Positions 42,709-50,868 of a stretch of DNA of 64,000 nucleotides are shown one piece after another. How positions within the stretch are numbered: the first letter of the stretch is position 1; each line of letters opens with the position of its first letter. The stretch lies in NCBI GenBank assembly GCA_963677355.2, contig CAXXXQ010000002.1:620001-684000 (forward strand), in the 5' to 3' direction. The position numbers were made by a program, and so were the translations under genes. The notes beneath the pieces were generated by a model. That model saw only the letters and a list, made by a program, of their open reading frames with translations. It was not told the origin of the DNA and made no database searches. Source of the stretch: Thiomicrorhabdus sp963677355. Lineage in GTDB: Bacteria > Pseudomonadota > Gammaproteobacteria > Thiomicrospirales > Thiomicrospiraceae.

Positions 42709-43788
42709 ATGACCCCTTATAAAACCTTAAACAACAGCCCCAAAGCCGTGACCAACAGTGCAAATCAATTCAGTGTCGCCCCTATGTTGGACTGGACAGA
42801 TAAGCATTGCCGTTACTTCCATCGCCAATTAACCCAAAACGCCTGGCTGTACAGTGAAATGGTCACTACCGGCGCGTTGATTTATGGCGACAATCTCCCT
42901 CGTTTTTTAGGTTTTAACCAGCAAGAACAACCGGTTGTATTGCAATTAGGCGGTAGCGAACCTAAAGAGATGGCACAATGCGCCAAATTGGGCGAAGATT
43001 GGGGCTACAACGAAATCAATATTAATGTCGGCTGCCCGAGTGACCGGGTTCAAAATAATATGATCGGCGCCTGTCTGATGGGGCATCCAAAACTGGTTGC
43101 CGAGAATGTGGCGGCCATGAAAGCGGCGGTAGATATTCAGGTCACCGTCAAGACCCGAATCGGTATTGATGAACAGGAAGATTTTGACATATTGGCCGAA
43201 TTTGTCGACGGTATCGTACAAGAGGGCGCGGACGGTTTAATTATTCATGCCCGCAAAGCTTGGCTACAAGGGCTTTCCCCCAAAGAAAATCGTGAAGTCC
43301 CTCCTTTGAAATACGATTGGGTGCACAAGATTAAACAAGCCTTTCCGCAACTGAGTATTGCCATTAACGGGGGGCTTACTAACCACAGCCAAGCATTGGA
43401 ACACTTAACGACATTTGAAGGTCTACCTGCTGTCGACGGTGTGATGCTAGGGCGAGCAGTTTATGAAAAACCTTACTTACTATCAGAAGTGGATAGACTT
43501 TATTATGAAGATTCAACGGCAGATATTAGCAGAGCGGAAGTCGTTGAAAACATGAAACCTTATATAGAGCAGCACCTAGCCAATGGAGGCAAACTTATCC
43601 AGGTGACACGCCACATGCTTGGACTGTTTCATGGCTTACCCGGCGGTAGAATGTGGCGGCGCTATCTTTCTGAAAATGCCTTCAAGCCGGAAGCCGGAAT
43701 TGATACTCTAGAGCAGGCTTACCGCTTAGTCACCGACGAAATAGAACGAATGCGTGAACAACAGCTACAAAGAACGGGGTCATCATGA
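42709..43788 (+). CDS. dusA: tRNA-dihydrouridine(20/20a) synthase DusA
   Basis: FMN-dependent reduction of U20/U20a in tRNA. The 359-residue protein has the Dus start motif VAPMLDWTDKHCRYFHR (about residues 24-40), the catalytic cysteine in INVGCPSDRVQ (about 107-117), VTVKTRIGID, IHARKAWLQGLSPKENR and the phosphate-binding IAINGG. The DusA-specific MRQLTRHMLGL-like helix is seen as VTRHMLGLFHG. About 20 extra polar residues precede the usual start; a later start cannot be excluded. Its stop overlaps xseA as ATGA. Confidence 0.93.
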   Translation: MTPYKTLNNSPKAVTNSANQFSVAPMLDWTDKHCRYFHRQLTQNAWLYSEMVTTGALIYGDNLPRFLGFNQQEQPVVLQLGGSEPKEMAQCAKLGEDWGYNEININVGCPSDRVQNNMIGACLMGHPKLVAENVAAMKAAVDIQVTVKTRIGIDEQEDFDILAEFVDGIVQEGADGLIIHARKAWLQGLSPKENREVPPLKYDWVHKIKQAFPQLSIAINGGLTNHSQALEHLTTFEGLPAVDGVMLGRAVYEKPYLLSEVDRLYYEDSTADISRAEVVENMKPYIEQHLANGGKLIQVTRHMLGLFHGLPGGRMWRRYLSENAFKPEAGIDTLEQAYRLVTDEIERMREQQLQRTGSS

Positions 43789-45413
43789 TTTTTCTAGAAG
43801 TGCCTTTCAGAGAAAAAGATCAAGCCAAATCTCTCGGCGCTCGCTGGGACGCGGTTAGTAAGCGCTGGTATATTCCTTCTGATTATGATGGCGACATATC
43901 ACTGTTCGATCGTTGGAAATCCCCAAACGATGAAACTTCCTCTCTCAACCACAAATCGGTTAACCTGTCGATCGATTCCAGAAGTGAATCGCTTGACTTC
44001 TCCGGGCAAGCTGTCGAAACGGAACAAAAAGGAATTCGCCTATCGGAGGTGTTATTCAAAGTACAAAATATTTTGCGAAACGGCATGCCGGGCGCTACAT
44101 GGGTTGTTGCTGAAATAGCCAATATCAATAGTCGTCGTGGCCACATCTATTTGGAGTTAACGGAGACCAATGAGCAAGGGCAAACCATAGCGACTTGCCG
44201 GGCAATGATTTGGCAAAGTCAAGCTAAACGCTTATTACAGCGATTTGAGAGTGAAACCGGTAGCCAATTGCTATCAGGGCAAAAGGTATTAATACTCGCA
44301 GAAGTCAGCTTTCATTCTCAGTACGGATTTTCTCTAGTAATCCAAGACTTAGATCCAAGCTACACTTTAGGTGAGCTTGAACAGAAGCTTAATCAGATCC
44401 GCCAGAACCTGATCAAAAAAGGGATCTATCAGCAAAACAAGCAGTTAACGTTAGCAACAGACTTTTTTCGAATAGCCGTCATTGCACCTCCGCAAGCGGC
44501 GGGGTTGGGCGATTTCAGGGCGGATGCCGATATCCTGCAAAAACATGATTTATGTGAATTCAAATACTTCTATAGCAGCTTTCAAGGTGAGGCGGTCGAG
44601 TCCGAAATGCAAGCTGCATTCGACGCGATTGATTCATTAAACCAAAGCAAGTCTTATGATGCCTTGGTTATTATTCGCGGAGGAGGAGCCAAGCTCGATT
44701 TGAATATGCTGAATATTGAATCGATTGCGGAGAAAATCTGCCTGCTATCGTTACCCGTTTTATCCGGCATCGGTCATGAGCGTGACAATACGATTATCGA
44801 CGAAGTGGCACACAGCCGATTTGATACGCCTAGCAAAGTTATCGGTTATATTCGCAATCAAATTACCCAACAGGCTAAACAGGCTCAGAGCAACTGGCAG
44901 GGCATTGAGAAATCGAGTCGCATCAAAGTACAGCTACTGCATAATGCCATCAATAAACTCCATCACCAGATCACTCAAAATAGTCAGACCTGTACTTATA
45001 ACTGGGAAAAAAGAATTGCTCCGTTGAACCATGAGATTCAACGTATGAGCTTGAATATTATCAACCGTGCCAACCAGACGATTGAATCCAGTAAACACGC
45101 TATCAACGCTACAGTACAACAGCGTCTGCAACGAGTCAGCCTAGAAACGGATCAATTGAAATCGAATATTTATGAGAACAGTAGGCGTGCAATAGAGACA
45201 CAAAAACAACAACTCATCCAGTCTATTTCTTTTATATTGAGTTCCGGTCCGAAAGTTCAGTTAAACAGGGGATTCTGTATAGCTAAAGATACTGAAGGTA
45301 ATCCGTTGACAACAGCTAAACAGACTTTACAGCATAAACGAATTAACCTTGAATTTTCAGACGGCGTTGTTGCTGCACAAATTGAACAAAATCAGAAAGA
45401 CACAAGTAAATAA
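43785..45413 (+). CDS. xseA: Exonuclease VII large subunit with an N-terminal DUF5710-like domain
   Basis: Catalytic subunit of the single-strand exonuclease ExoVII. At 542 residues it is ~90 longer than usual. Residues 1-45 (FLEVPFREKDQAKSLGARWDAVSKRWYIP) match the DUF5710 module found on plasmid primases and DNA-processing proteins. A polar linker follows (46-82), then normal XseA: OB-fold (from 83), catalytic domain with RIAVIAPPQAAGLGDF, VIIRGGGAKLDLNMLN and SGIGHERDNTIIDEVAHSRFDTPSKV, and coiled coil to the end. The start overlaps dusA (ATGA). xseB follows after 26 bases. Confidence 0.93.
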   Translation: MIFLEVPFREKDQAKSLGARWDAVSKRWYIPSDYDGDISLFDRWKSPNDETSSLNHKSVNLSIDSRSESLDFSGQAVETEQKGIRLSEVLFKVQNILRNGMPGATWVVAEIANINSRRGHIYLELTETNEQGQTIATCRAMIWQSQAKRLLQRFESETGSQLLSGQKVLILAEVSFHSQYGFSLVIQDLDPSYTLGELEQKLNQIRQNLIKKGIYQQNKQLTLATDFFRIAVIAPPQAAGLGDFRADADILQKHDLCEFKYFYSSFQGEAVESEMQAAFDAIDSLNQSKSYDALVIIRGGGAKLDLNMLNIESIAEKICLLSLPVLSGIGHERDNTIIDEVAHSRFDTPSKVIGYIRNQITQQAKQAQSNWQGIEKSSRIKVQLLHNAINKLHHQITQNSQTCTYNWEKRIAPLNHEIQRMSLNIINRANQTIESSKHAINATVQQRLQRVSLETDQLKSNIYENSRRAIETQKQQLIQSISFILSSGPKVQLNRGFCIAKDTEGNPLTTAKQTLQHKRINLEFSDGVVAAQIEQNQKDTSK

Positions 45414-45439
45414 GAACGTAAAAACAGTAGGTAAACAAG

Positions 45440-45658
45440 ATGGCTCAGAATGCAGAGACTTTTAAAGAAAACTACCAAAAACTTCAAGAAATAGCCCAAA
45501 AACTAGCAAATAGTGGCGAAGTTGATATTGATGAGCTGGTCCCAATGGTTGATGAAGCAACACGAGCATATCAACTATGCAAGTCTCGAATTGAGGCCGT
45601 TGAGACCGCATTGAATACACGCCTTGAAACAGATGAACAACAGAATACAGAAGAATAA
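45440..45658 (+). CDS. xseB: exonuclease VII small subunit
   Basis: A 72-residue, mostly helical protein that coats the coiled coil of XseA. The family core is FKENYQKLQEIAQKLANSGEVDIDELVPMVDEATRAYQLCKSRIEAVE. Adjacent to xseA, so both ExoVII subunits are made from one transcript. The acidic tail is typical. GTAGGTAAACAAG gives the ribosome site. Confidence 0.93.
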   Translation: MAQNAETFKENYQKLQEIAQKLANSGEVDIDELVPMVDEATRAYQLCKSRIEAVETALNTRLETDEQQNTEE

Positions 45659-45667
45659 TAACCGGGT

Positions 45668-46027
45668 TTGCAGATAAAAAAAGCAACGATCTACCATAAT
45701 CCACGCTGCTCAAAAAGTAGAAATACATTAGCCATACTTAAAGAAAACGGGGTTCAAGTCACTGAAATCAAATACTTGGAAACGACACCCAGCAAAGAAA
45801 AATTGGTTGAATTATGCAAAATGCTAAATATGAATTCCGTTGAACTTGTTCGAAGCGGTGAAAGCCTATTCAAAGAACTTGGCTTATCCATTCAGGATAA
45901 TAAAACCGACAACGAGTGGTTGGAAATATTGGTTAACAATCCAAAACTGATCGAGAGACCGATTGTACAATTGGGAGACAAAGCGATTATCGGAAGACCG
46001 CCGGAAAACGTACTGAAACTTCTGTAG
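45668..46027 (+). CDS. arsC: Arsenate reductase (glutaredoxin) family protein ArsC
   Basis: A 119-residue thioredoxin-fold protein with the ArsC active site NPRCSKSRNTLAIL (Cys about residue 14) and the C-terminal RPIVQLGDKAIIGRPPENVLKLL. True E. coli-type arsenate reductases use this cysteine with glutathione and glutaredoxin. Related YfgD/Spx-like proteins share the fold, and no ars genes are nearby, so detoxification is likely but not certain. The start is TTG, nine bases after the xseB stop and with a weak ribosome site, which suggests coupling to xseB. Confidence 0.85.
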   Translation: MQIKKATIYHNPRCSKSRNTLAILKENGVQVTEIKYLETTPSKEKLVELCKMLNMNSVELVRSGESLFKELGLSIQDNKTDNEWLEILVNNPKLIERPIVQLGDKAIIGRPPENVLKLL

Positions 46028-46212
46028 CCTTAAAACGTTTCTGTTATTGCCAATATTCAAAACGATCACATAATGATTTGAACAGTAGCAGAATCCACAT
46101 TTCCAGCAAAATCCATCCAGCCATTTTTCGGTAATCTTAAAGAATTTAGCTAAATTTAAAAGAAGAGGGAGTTAACGCCATTCAACCTTATTTATTTAAA
46201 CATCCAATTTAA

Positions 46213-46228
46213 CATAATATATATTATG
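46213..46228. repeat. 16-bp perfect palindrome in a 400-base A+T-rich gap
   Basis: CATAATATATATTATG is a perfect inverted repeat. It lies in the gap 46028-46427 between arsC and a small unknown gene. The gap is strongly A+T-rich and shows a possible promoter zone but no gene I can support. Confidence 0.5.
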
Positions 46229-46427
46229 CGAATATTTAACGTAACCAACAACAAAGTTAAAATCCCACCTAAAACACTAAAAAAGCTTTGACTTCAATAT
46301 GTTATAAAAAGTACCAGTTAACCTTTCATCATTATTTATTTCATTGATTGAAAACTTAATTAAAATTAAGCATGTTAAGATCAGCAAATCAACACATATA
46401 CATAAAAGCAAAAAAGGAATCGTTAAC

Positions 46428-46709
46428 ATGCCTTCTCAGAACGAATTATTAACCGGCATCTACAAAGTGACACGCGGCGAATATATTGACGCGGCTATTT
46501 TTTTGGTTGAAATATCCGAACCCGAAGAAAGCGATTTCATTTACCTAACTATATTTAATCCGGATTCTAATGAAAGCCATGAGATTACTTTAGATGAATG
46601 GAATGCGATGAGTGACGAAGACGGTTTAATATGGACCTCCGAAATTCCAAATGAAATCAAAGATCAATACACCAATGGTGAATTTGGGTTAATTGAAGGA
46701 CTAGAATAA
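46428..46709 (+). CDS. Unknown small acidic protein
   Basis: A 93-residue protein with a start chosen at ATG 46428 because AAGGA lies nine bases before it; an upstream ATG at 46344 would add 28 basic residues encoded in A+T-rich spacer. The protein is acidic (many Glu and Asp) with GIYKVTRGEYIDAAIFLVEISEPEESDFIYLTIFNP. It shows no signal peptide, membrane segment or motif I know. It appears monocistronic, with a hairpin behind it. Cytoplasmic location is inferred from composition. Confidence 0.65.
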   Translation: MPSQNELLTGIYKVTRGEYIDAAIFLVEISEPEESDFIYLTIFNPDSNESHEITLDEWNAMSDEDGLIWTSEIPNEIKDQYTNGEFGLIEGLE

Positions 46710-46723
46710 GAGAAACATGCAAT

Positions 46724-46747
46724 AAAAAACCGGCCTTATGCCGGTTT
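46724..46747 (-). terminator. Terminator of the unknown membrane gene (bidirectional hairpin)
   Basis: AAACCGGC/GCCGGTTT is an 8-bp stem with a 5-base loop. On the minus strand it runs into six T, so it mainly ends the downstream membrane-protein gene; on the plus strand the T-run is short. Confidence 0.7.
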
Positions 46748-46772
46748 GCTGAGTAAAAAGCCGAGAAGCTAA

Positions 46773-47216
46773 TTACCAATTATGCTCCAACAAAACAGGA
46801 ATCATTGGCCCTACCGAAACAATGGCCAATAAAATTGGAACCCAGGCTTTCTCTTCTTTATTTTTTAAACCGACCAACCCTGCTACGATTGCAATCGGTG
46901 CCGCAACCCATGCGATAGGAGGAAAGACAAAACTAAACAAAATCGCCACTACACCGGCAATCATACCCAATGTCGCTGCATCACCCGGCTTATAAGTTCT
47001 CGTATTTCTCATATCATCAGGCTGATTACTTGCCGACTGTAAACGCCCAATTATGCCATTTACATCTGACTCGGTAAGCTCTTCTTGAACAACTTCCAAA
47101 TCGGTCATTCCTAGCGTTATTTTTTTATTCAGGTAAAGCGCTTTGACTAAATCATTCCAATTCGCATCATCATCCAGCTGATCGATAATATCTTTAGCTT
47201 CCGTTTTGATTGACAT
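46773..47216 (-). CDS. Unknown protein: antitoxin-like N-terminus joined to a membrane C-terminus
   Basis: A 147-residue protein. Residues 5-60 (KDIIDQLDDDANWNDLVKALYLNKKITLGMTDLEV) resemble small antitoxin-type proteins that start with a LPDDATWDDVMYELY pattern. Residues 75-147 are hydrophobic, with about three membrane segments (GMIAGVVAILFSFVFP, AWVAAPIAIVAGLVGL, WVPILLAIVSVGPMIP). No function is known to me, and the family may be a plain membrane protein with a chance resemblance. No toxin-like partner lies beside it. Stands alone with its own terminator. Confidence 0.65.
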   Translation of the reverse strand: MSIKTEAKDIIDQLDDDANWNDLVKALYLNKKITLGMTDLEVVQEELTESDVNGIIGRLQSASNQPDDMRNTRTYKPGDAATLGMIAGVVAILFSFVFPPIAWVAAPIAIVAGLVGLKNKEEKAWVPILLAIVSVGPMIPVLLEHNW

Positions 47217-47432
47217 AATCCTTCCTCTAATAAGTGCATTCTTGCATCTTGTGTACGCATCAAAGAAACACGTTAATTGATTGTACGCAGACTTCTTACT
47301 TAAAATTGATGTATCGCCCTACTTTCCGGCGTTTCAAGTTATTATTAATTTACCGTTTTTTCAATTTTCGATTATTATATCTATTATATTCATTAAAACT
47401 AACCAAATTTACCTATCCGGAGTTCTGTTTGT

Positions 47433-48932
47433 ATGGCAATGATGCCCGGCTTACAAATAAATATGGGACAACAGCTTAAGCTGACCCCGCAATTACAACA
47501 GTCCATTAAGATACTTCAGTATTCCGCTCTTGAGGTGCAGCAGACAATAGAAGCCACACTTGAGACCAATTTCATGCTTGAAATCGGCGAAGATTTAGAT
47601 CAAGAGTCTGATGACGAAAATAGCCTACAGGAACAACTCGATCAAGCAGATAGTTCGAGTGAAGATAACTCCGATGAAGCACCGCTTGATATCGAAAAAT
47701 CAGAAACGCTAAATGAAGATCTAGAAATCGATTTGGATTGGAATGAAGTATATGGCGATCATACCTCTACTACCAATTCACAAAGCCCTGACGAATATGT
47801 CGGCGCAGAAACTTATACCGCTTCACAAGAAAGCTTACACGACCATCTTTACTGGCAATCTGATATCTACCCTTGGAACGAGGAAGAGGAAATTATTGCC
47901 TCTTATATCATTGACGACATCAATGAAGAAGGTTATCTATCAAGTTCAATCGACGATCTGGTTAGTTCAATTTCTGCCAATGAACCGGAACTCTCCATCG
48001 ACCAACACAAAGCTGAATCGGTTCTAAAAGTTATTCAACAGTTCGAGCCAACCGGAGTCGGCGCTCGCAGCGTTCAAGAAAGCCTACTTCTTCAATTGGC
48101 CTCCATGACGCAAGAACCTTATGTTGTTACGGCCAAAAAGCTAATTGAGGAACACTTTGATTGGCTTTCATTCCACGACTCCAAACGAATCAAAAAGATG
48201 TACGGGCTTAACGATGAAGAACTTACTCACCTTTTACGCCTGATTCAATCTTTGAACCCTCGTCCCGGTCGAGATTTTTCCAGTTCAGAATCTGAGGTTA
48301 TTGTCCCTGATCTACGCCTAAGACGCGTCAAAGACGGCTGGCTGGTTGAGTTAAACAGTCAGGCATTCCCTCGCCTGCAAGTCAATTCTGCATATATCGA
48401 TTTAACCAGCTCGCTTGGCAATGATGAACAATCCAAAAAGATCAAAGAGCAGCTGGTTGAAGCCAAAGGCTTAATCAAAAGCATTCAAAGCCGTGGCGAA
48501 ACCCTTCTTAAAGTTGGTAAATTTATTGTCGAAAAACAGCAGCGTTTTTTTGAAGAAGGCGAACATGCGATGCAACCTTTGGTTTTGCGTGAAGTTGCCG
48601 ACTATTTAGACCTGCATGAATCCACCATTTCAAGAGCAACTAACCAGAAATACATTCAAACCCCAAGAGGTACTTTTGAGCTTAAATACTTCTTCTCAAC
48701 CGGGGTGAGTCAGTACGGCAGCGCAGATCAATCAGCGATCGCCATCAAAGCTCACATCAAAGAACTAATTGATGCTGAAGATCCTAAAAAACCGTTAAGT
48801 GACAATAAGTTAATGGCATTACTTGAAGAAAAAGATATAGTGGTTGCTCGCCGCACCATTGCCAAATATCGTGAAGCGATGAAGATTCCGTCGTCCAGCG
48901 AGCGTAAAAAATTAAATCAATTCAAATTCTAA
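47433..48932 (+). CDS. rpoN: RNA polymerase sigma-54 factor RpoN
   Basis: Alternative sigma factor used with enhancer-binding activators. The 499-residue product has region I (LTPQLQQSIKILQYSALEVQQTIEATLETN, about residues 17-48), an acidic region II (about 50-130), the core-binding region, a helix-turn-helix (LHESTISRATNQKYIQTPRGTFELKYFFS) and the RpoN box (ARRTIAKYREAM). Acidic region II is longer than in enterobacteria. The usual downstream partners (hpf, ptsN) are absent. Start ATG is preceded by CCGGAG. No sigma-54 activator gene is in the window. Confidence 0.96.
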   Translation: MAMMPGLQINMGQQLKLTPQLQQSIKILQYSALEVQQTIEATLETNFMLEIGEDLDQESDDENSLQEQLDQADSSSEDNSDEAPLDIEKSETLNEDLEIDLDWNEVYGDHTSTTNSQSPDEYVGAETYTASQESLHDHLYWQSDIYPWNEEEEIIASYIIDDINEEGYLSSSIDDLVSSISANEPELSIDQHKAESVLKVIQQFEPTGVGARSVQESLLLQLASMTQEPYVVTAKKLIEEHFDWLSFHDSKRIKKMYGLNDEELTHLLRLIQSLNPRPGRDFSSSESEVIVPDLRLRRVKDGWLVELNSQAFPRLQVNSAYIDLTSSLGNDEQSKKIKEQLVEAKGLIKSIQSRGETLLKVGKFIVEKQQRFFEEGEHAMQPLVLREVADYLDLHESTISRATNQKYIQTPRGTFELKYFFSTGVSQYGSADQSAIAIKAHIKELIDAEDPKKPLSDNKLMALLEEKDIVVARRTIAKYREAMKIPSSSERKKLNQFKF

Positions 48933-49124
48933 TCGCTTCAATTAATCAGAACAAGCACCTTATCTCCATCTTTAACAAGACAATAATGGACATATAGATT
49001 CGGCTCATATGAAGTCGAATCGTTAATTTCTTTTATGCTTGTTATTAACGGTAATAATAGTAATTTTCATTGACAGAATTTATAATGTCGCAAGTCCAAA
49101 AACTAGCGGAATTATCAGATCATT

Positions 49125-50054
49125 ATGAATAGAGTAAATGTAGAACAAATTCAAGAAGTAGCCCAACAACAATGGGAAGCACAAGCCGACGTTAAAGAAT
49201 ATATGTCTGCGGTCAATCCGCCGATGCCTAAAATTGATGTTATCGACTACCCAAGTGCACTCCATACCGGTGGCGAGACTCGAATTGTTCCATTTGATCT
49301 ATCTAAGCAGCTACAGACCGAGTATCCGGCAACCTCCCCTAACTTGATGGCAAGTTACATTAAAATCTCTGCCGGCGACACCATTAAAACCGATGCAGCA
49401 GTGACTTCACAGATGTTCTATGTCATCAGAGGTTCCGGTCGAACACAAATGAAACACGGTACCATCGAATGGAAAGAAGGTGATTTATTTACTTTGCCTG
49501 CCGTTCCTGATGCTTTACACACCGCCACAGCTGATACAGCCTTTTACTGGGTAAACGATGCGCCATTACTGAATTACTTGGGTGCTGCACCAGCCAAGGA
49601 ACGTTTTCACCCTGTTCTATATACCAAGGAACGTTTGACCAAAGAACTTGACGCGGTCAGAAAAGAAGCGGCTGGGCGCAACCGTACCGGCTTCTTACTT
49701 TCAAATCCTAATTTTCCGCAAACCATGACCTTAACCCATACTTTGTGGGCGCTATATAATGTTCTGCCAGCCGGCGTAGTTCAGAAGCCGCACCGTCACA
49801 ACTCGATTGCATTAGATTTTTGTGTAGCCGCCGGACCGGAAACTTATACTCTGATTGGTAAAGAGATTGACGAAAACGGTGATATCATTGATCCGATCAA
49901 AGCAATGTGGACACCAGGATCAGCCTTCATCACACCTCCAGGCTGGTGGCATTCACATCATAACGATTCTGGTGAAGACGCGATTGTTTTACCAATTCAA
50001 GATGCTGGAATAATCATGAATATGCAAGTGCTGGACTTCCAATACATTAAATAA
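49125..50054 (+). CDS. Two-cupin-domain protein
   Basis: A 309-residue protein with two cupin barrels: the first around 95-140 (FYVIRGSGRTQMKHGTIEWKEGDLFTLPA), the second around 215-295 (PHRHNSIALDFCVAAG and WHSHHNDSG). It resembles the gentisate 1,2-dioxygenase-like cupin group but the first barrel has lost most histidines, and no aromatic-degradation genes are near. Conserved His-His pairs (PHRHN, HSHHN) suggest one metal site. It lies between rpoN and a two-component system with a terminator after it, so it is a single transcription unit. Function open. Confidence 0.75.
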   Translation: MNRVNVEQIQEVAQQQWEAQADVKEYMSAVNPPMPKIDVIDYPSALHTGGETRIVPFDLSKQLQTEYPATSPNLMASYIKISAGDTIKTDAAVTSQMFYVIRGSGRTQMKHGTIEWKEGDLFTLPAVPDALHTATADTAFYWVNDAPLLNYLGAAPAKERFHPVLYTKERLTKELDAVRKEAAGRNRTGFLLSNPNFPQTMTLTHTLWALYNVLPAGVVQKPHRHNSIALDFCVAAGPETYTLIGKEIDENGDIIDPIKAMWTPGSAFITPPGWWHSHHNDSGEDAIVLPIQDAGIIMNMQVLDFQYIK

Positions 50055-50097
50055 TATTGTCTTATATAATTTTATTGGAACAAGATTATTTAATTAC

Positions 50098-50139
50098 AAA
50101 GCTTTCACGGCTACAAAGAACATCCTGAAAGCTTTTTTT
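50098..50139 (+). terminator. Rho-independent terminator after the cupin gene
   Basis: AAAGCTTTCA/TGAAAGCTTT is a perfect 10-bp stem with an 18-base loop, followed by more T. It separates the cupin gene from the two-component pair. Confidence 0.75.
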
Positions 50140-50154
50140 GCCGGAGTTATCGTT

Positions 50155-50862
50155 ATGCAAAATACGGATTACACTATCGCGGTCATCGAAGACGACAAAC
50201 TTCAACTGACCAGCTTAGTTGAAGCGCTTCAACAACAAGGATTTTCTGTAGAAGCCTTTACCAATCGTGAAGATGCGGAAGCTTATTTTGACGAAAAACT
50301 CCCAGACCTAGTCATATCAGACATTATTCTTGGCTCTGAAGTAGACGGCGGTTTTGATTTGGCAAAACACCTTCTGAGCTTCAACCAGCCGATACCGATT
50401 ATTTTCCTGTCTGAGCGCCAGTCGGAATTCGACATCTACACTGGTCACGCACTCGGCGCAATCGACTACCTACCTAAGCCAATCAGTTTAAATGTATTGA
50501 TCGTCAAGGTGAAAAACTTACTGCGCATCACCGGAACACCAAAATCGGAAAATGCAAATGACGAGCAATCCAAAATTCCTAATTTAGAATTGGCACCGGA
50601 TCAATTTAAAGCTTATTGGCATGACAAAGCACTCGATTTAACGGCAACAGAATTCGAAATGCTAAAACAGTTTGCCACCGCAGGTGAAAATAGCGTTATC
50701 ACCTATGATGCTCTGCAATCTTCAACACAAGGGGTTGTTGAACGCAATACAATCAACACTCACATCTGCCGTATTCGTAATGCATTTAAAAAAATCACTC
50801 CCGAATTCAACCTCATTCATAATGAGTATGGGCGTGGTTACAGTTGGACCCAAAAAGACTAA
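50155..50862 (+). CDS. Response regulator resembling those of proteobacterial sortase systems
   Basis: A 235-residue OmpR-like regulator. Receiver domain (8-125): acidic pair in AVIEDDK, phospho-acceptor Asp56 in DLVISDIILGSEVDGGFDL, and the conserved lysine in YLPKPISL. The EVDGGFDL and IIFLSERQSEFDIYTGHALGAIDYL stretches are much like the proteobacterial dedicated sortase system regulator. Winged-helix domain at about 150-235 (NTHICRIRNAFKK, GRGYSW). It precedes the kinase gene by six bases and is read with it. No sortase or target gene is visible. Confidence 0.87.
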   Translation: MQNTDYTIAVIEDDKLQLTSLVEALQQQGFSVEAFTNREDAEAYFDEKLPDLVISDIILGSEVDGGFDLAKHLLSFNQPIPIIFLSERQSEFDIYTGHALGAIDYLPKPISLNVLIVKVKNLLRITGTPKSENANDEQSKIPNLELAPDQFKAYWHDKALDLTATEFEMLKQFATAGENSVITYDALQSSTQGVVERNTINTHICRIRNAFKKITPEFNLIHNEYGRGYSWTQKD

Positions 50863-50868
50863 AGATAA

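Noticed and set aside
43883..44146. Frames over the DUF5710-XseA linker on both strands
   Set aside because: They fall inside the fused gene; a separate gene would break a reading frame that is open from the dusA overlap onward.
47234..47479. 81-residue open frame before rpoN
   Set aside because: It overlaps the rpoN start in another frame, is made of A+T-rich spacer, has no good ribosome site and no family look.
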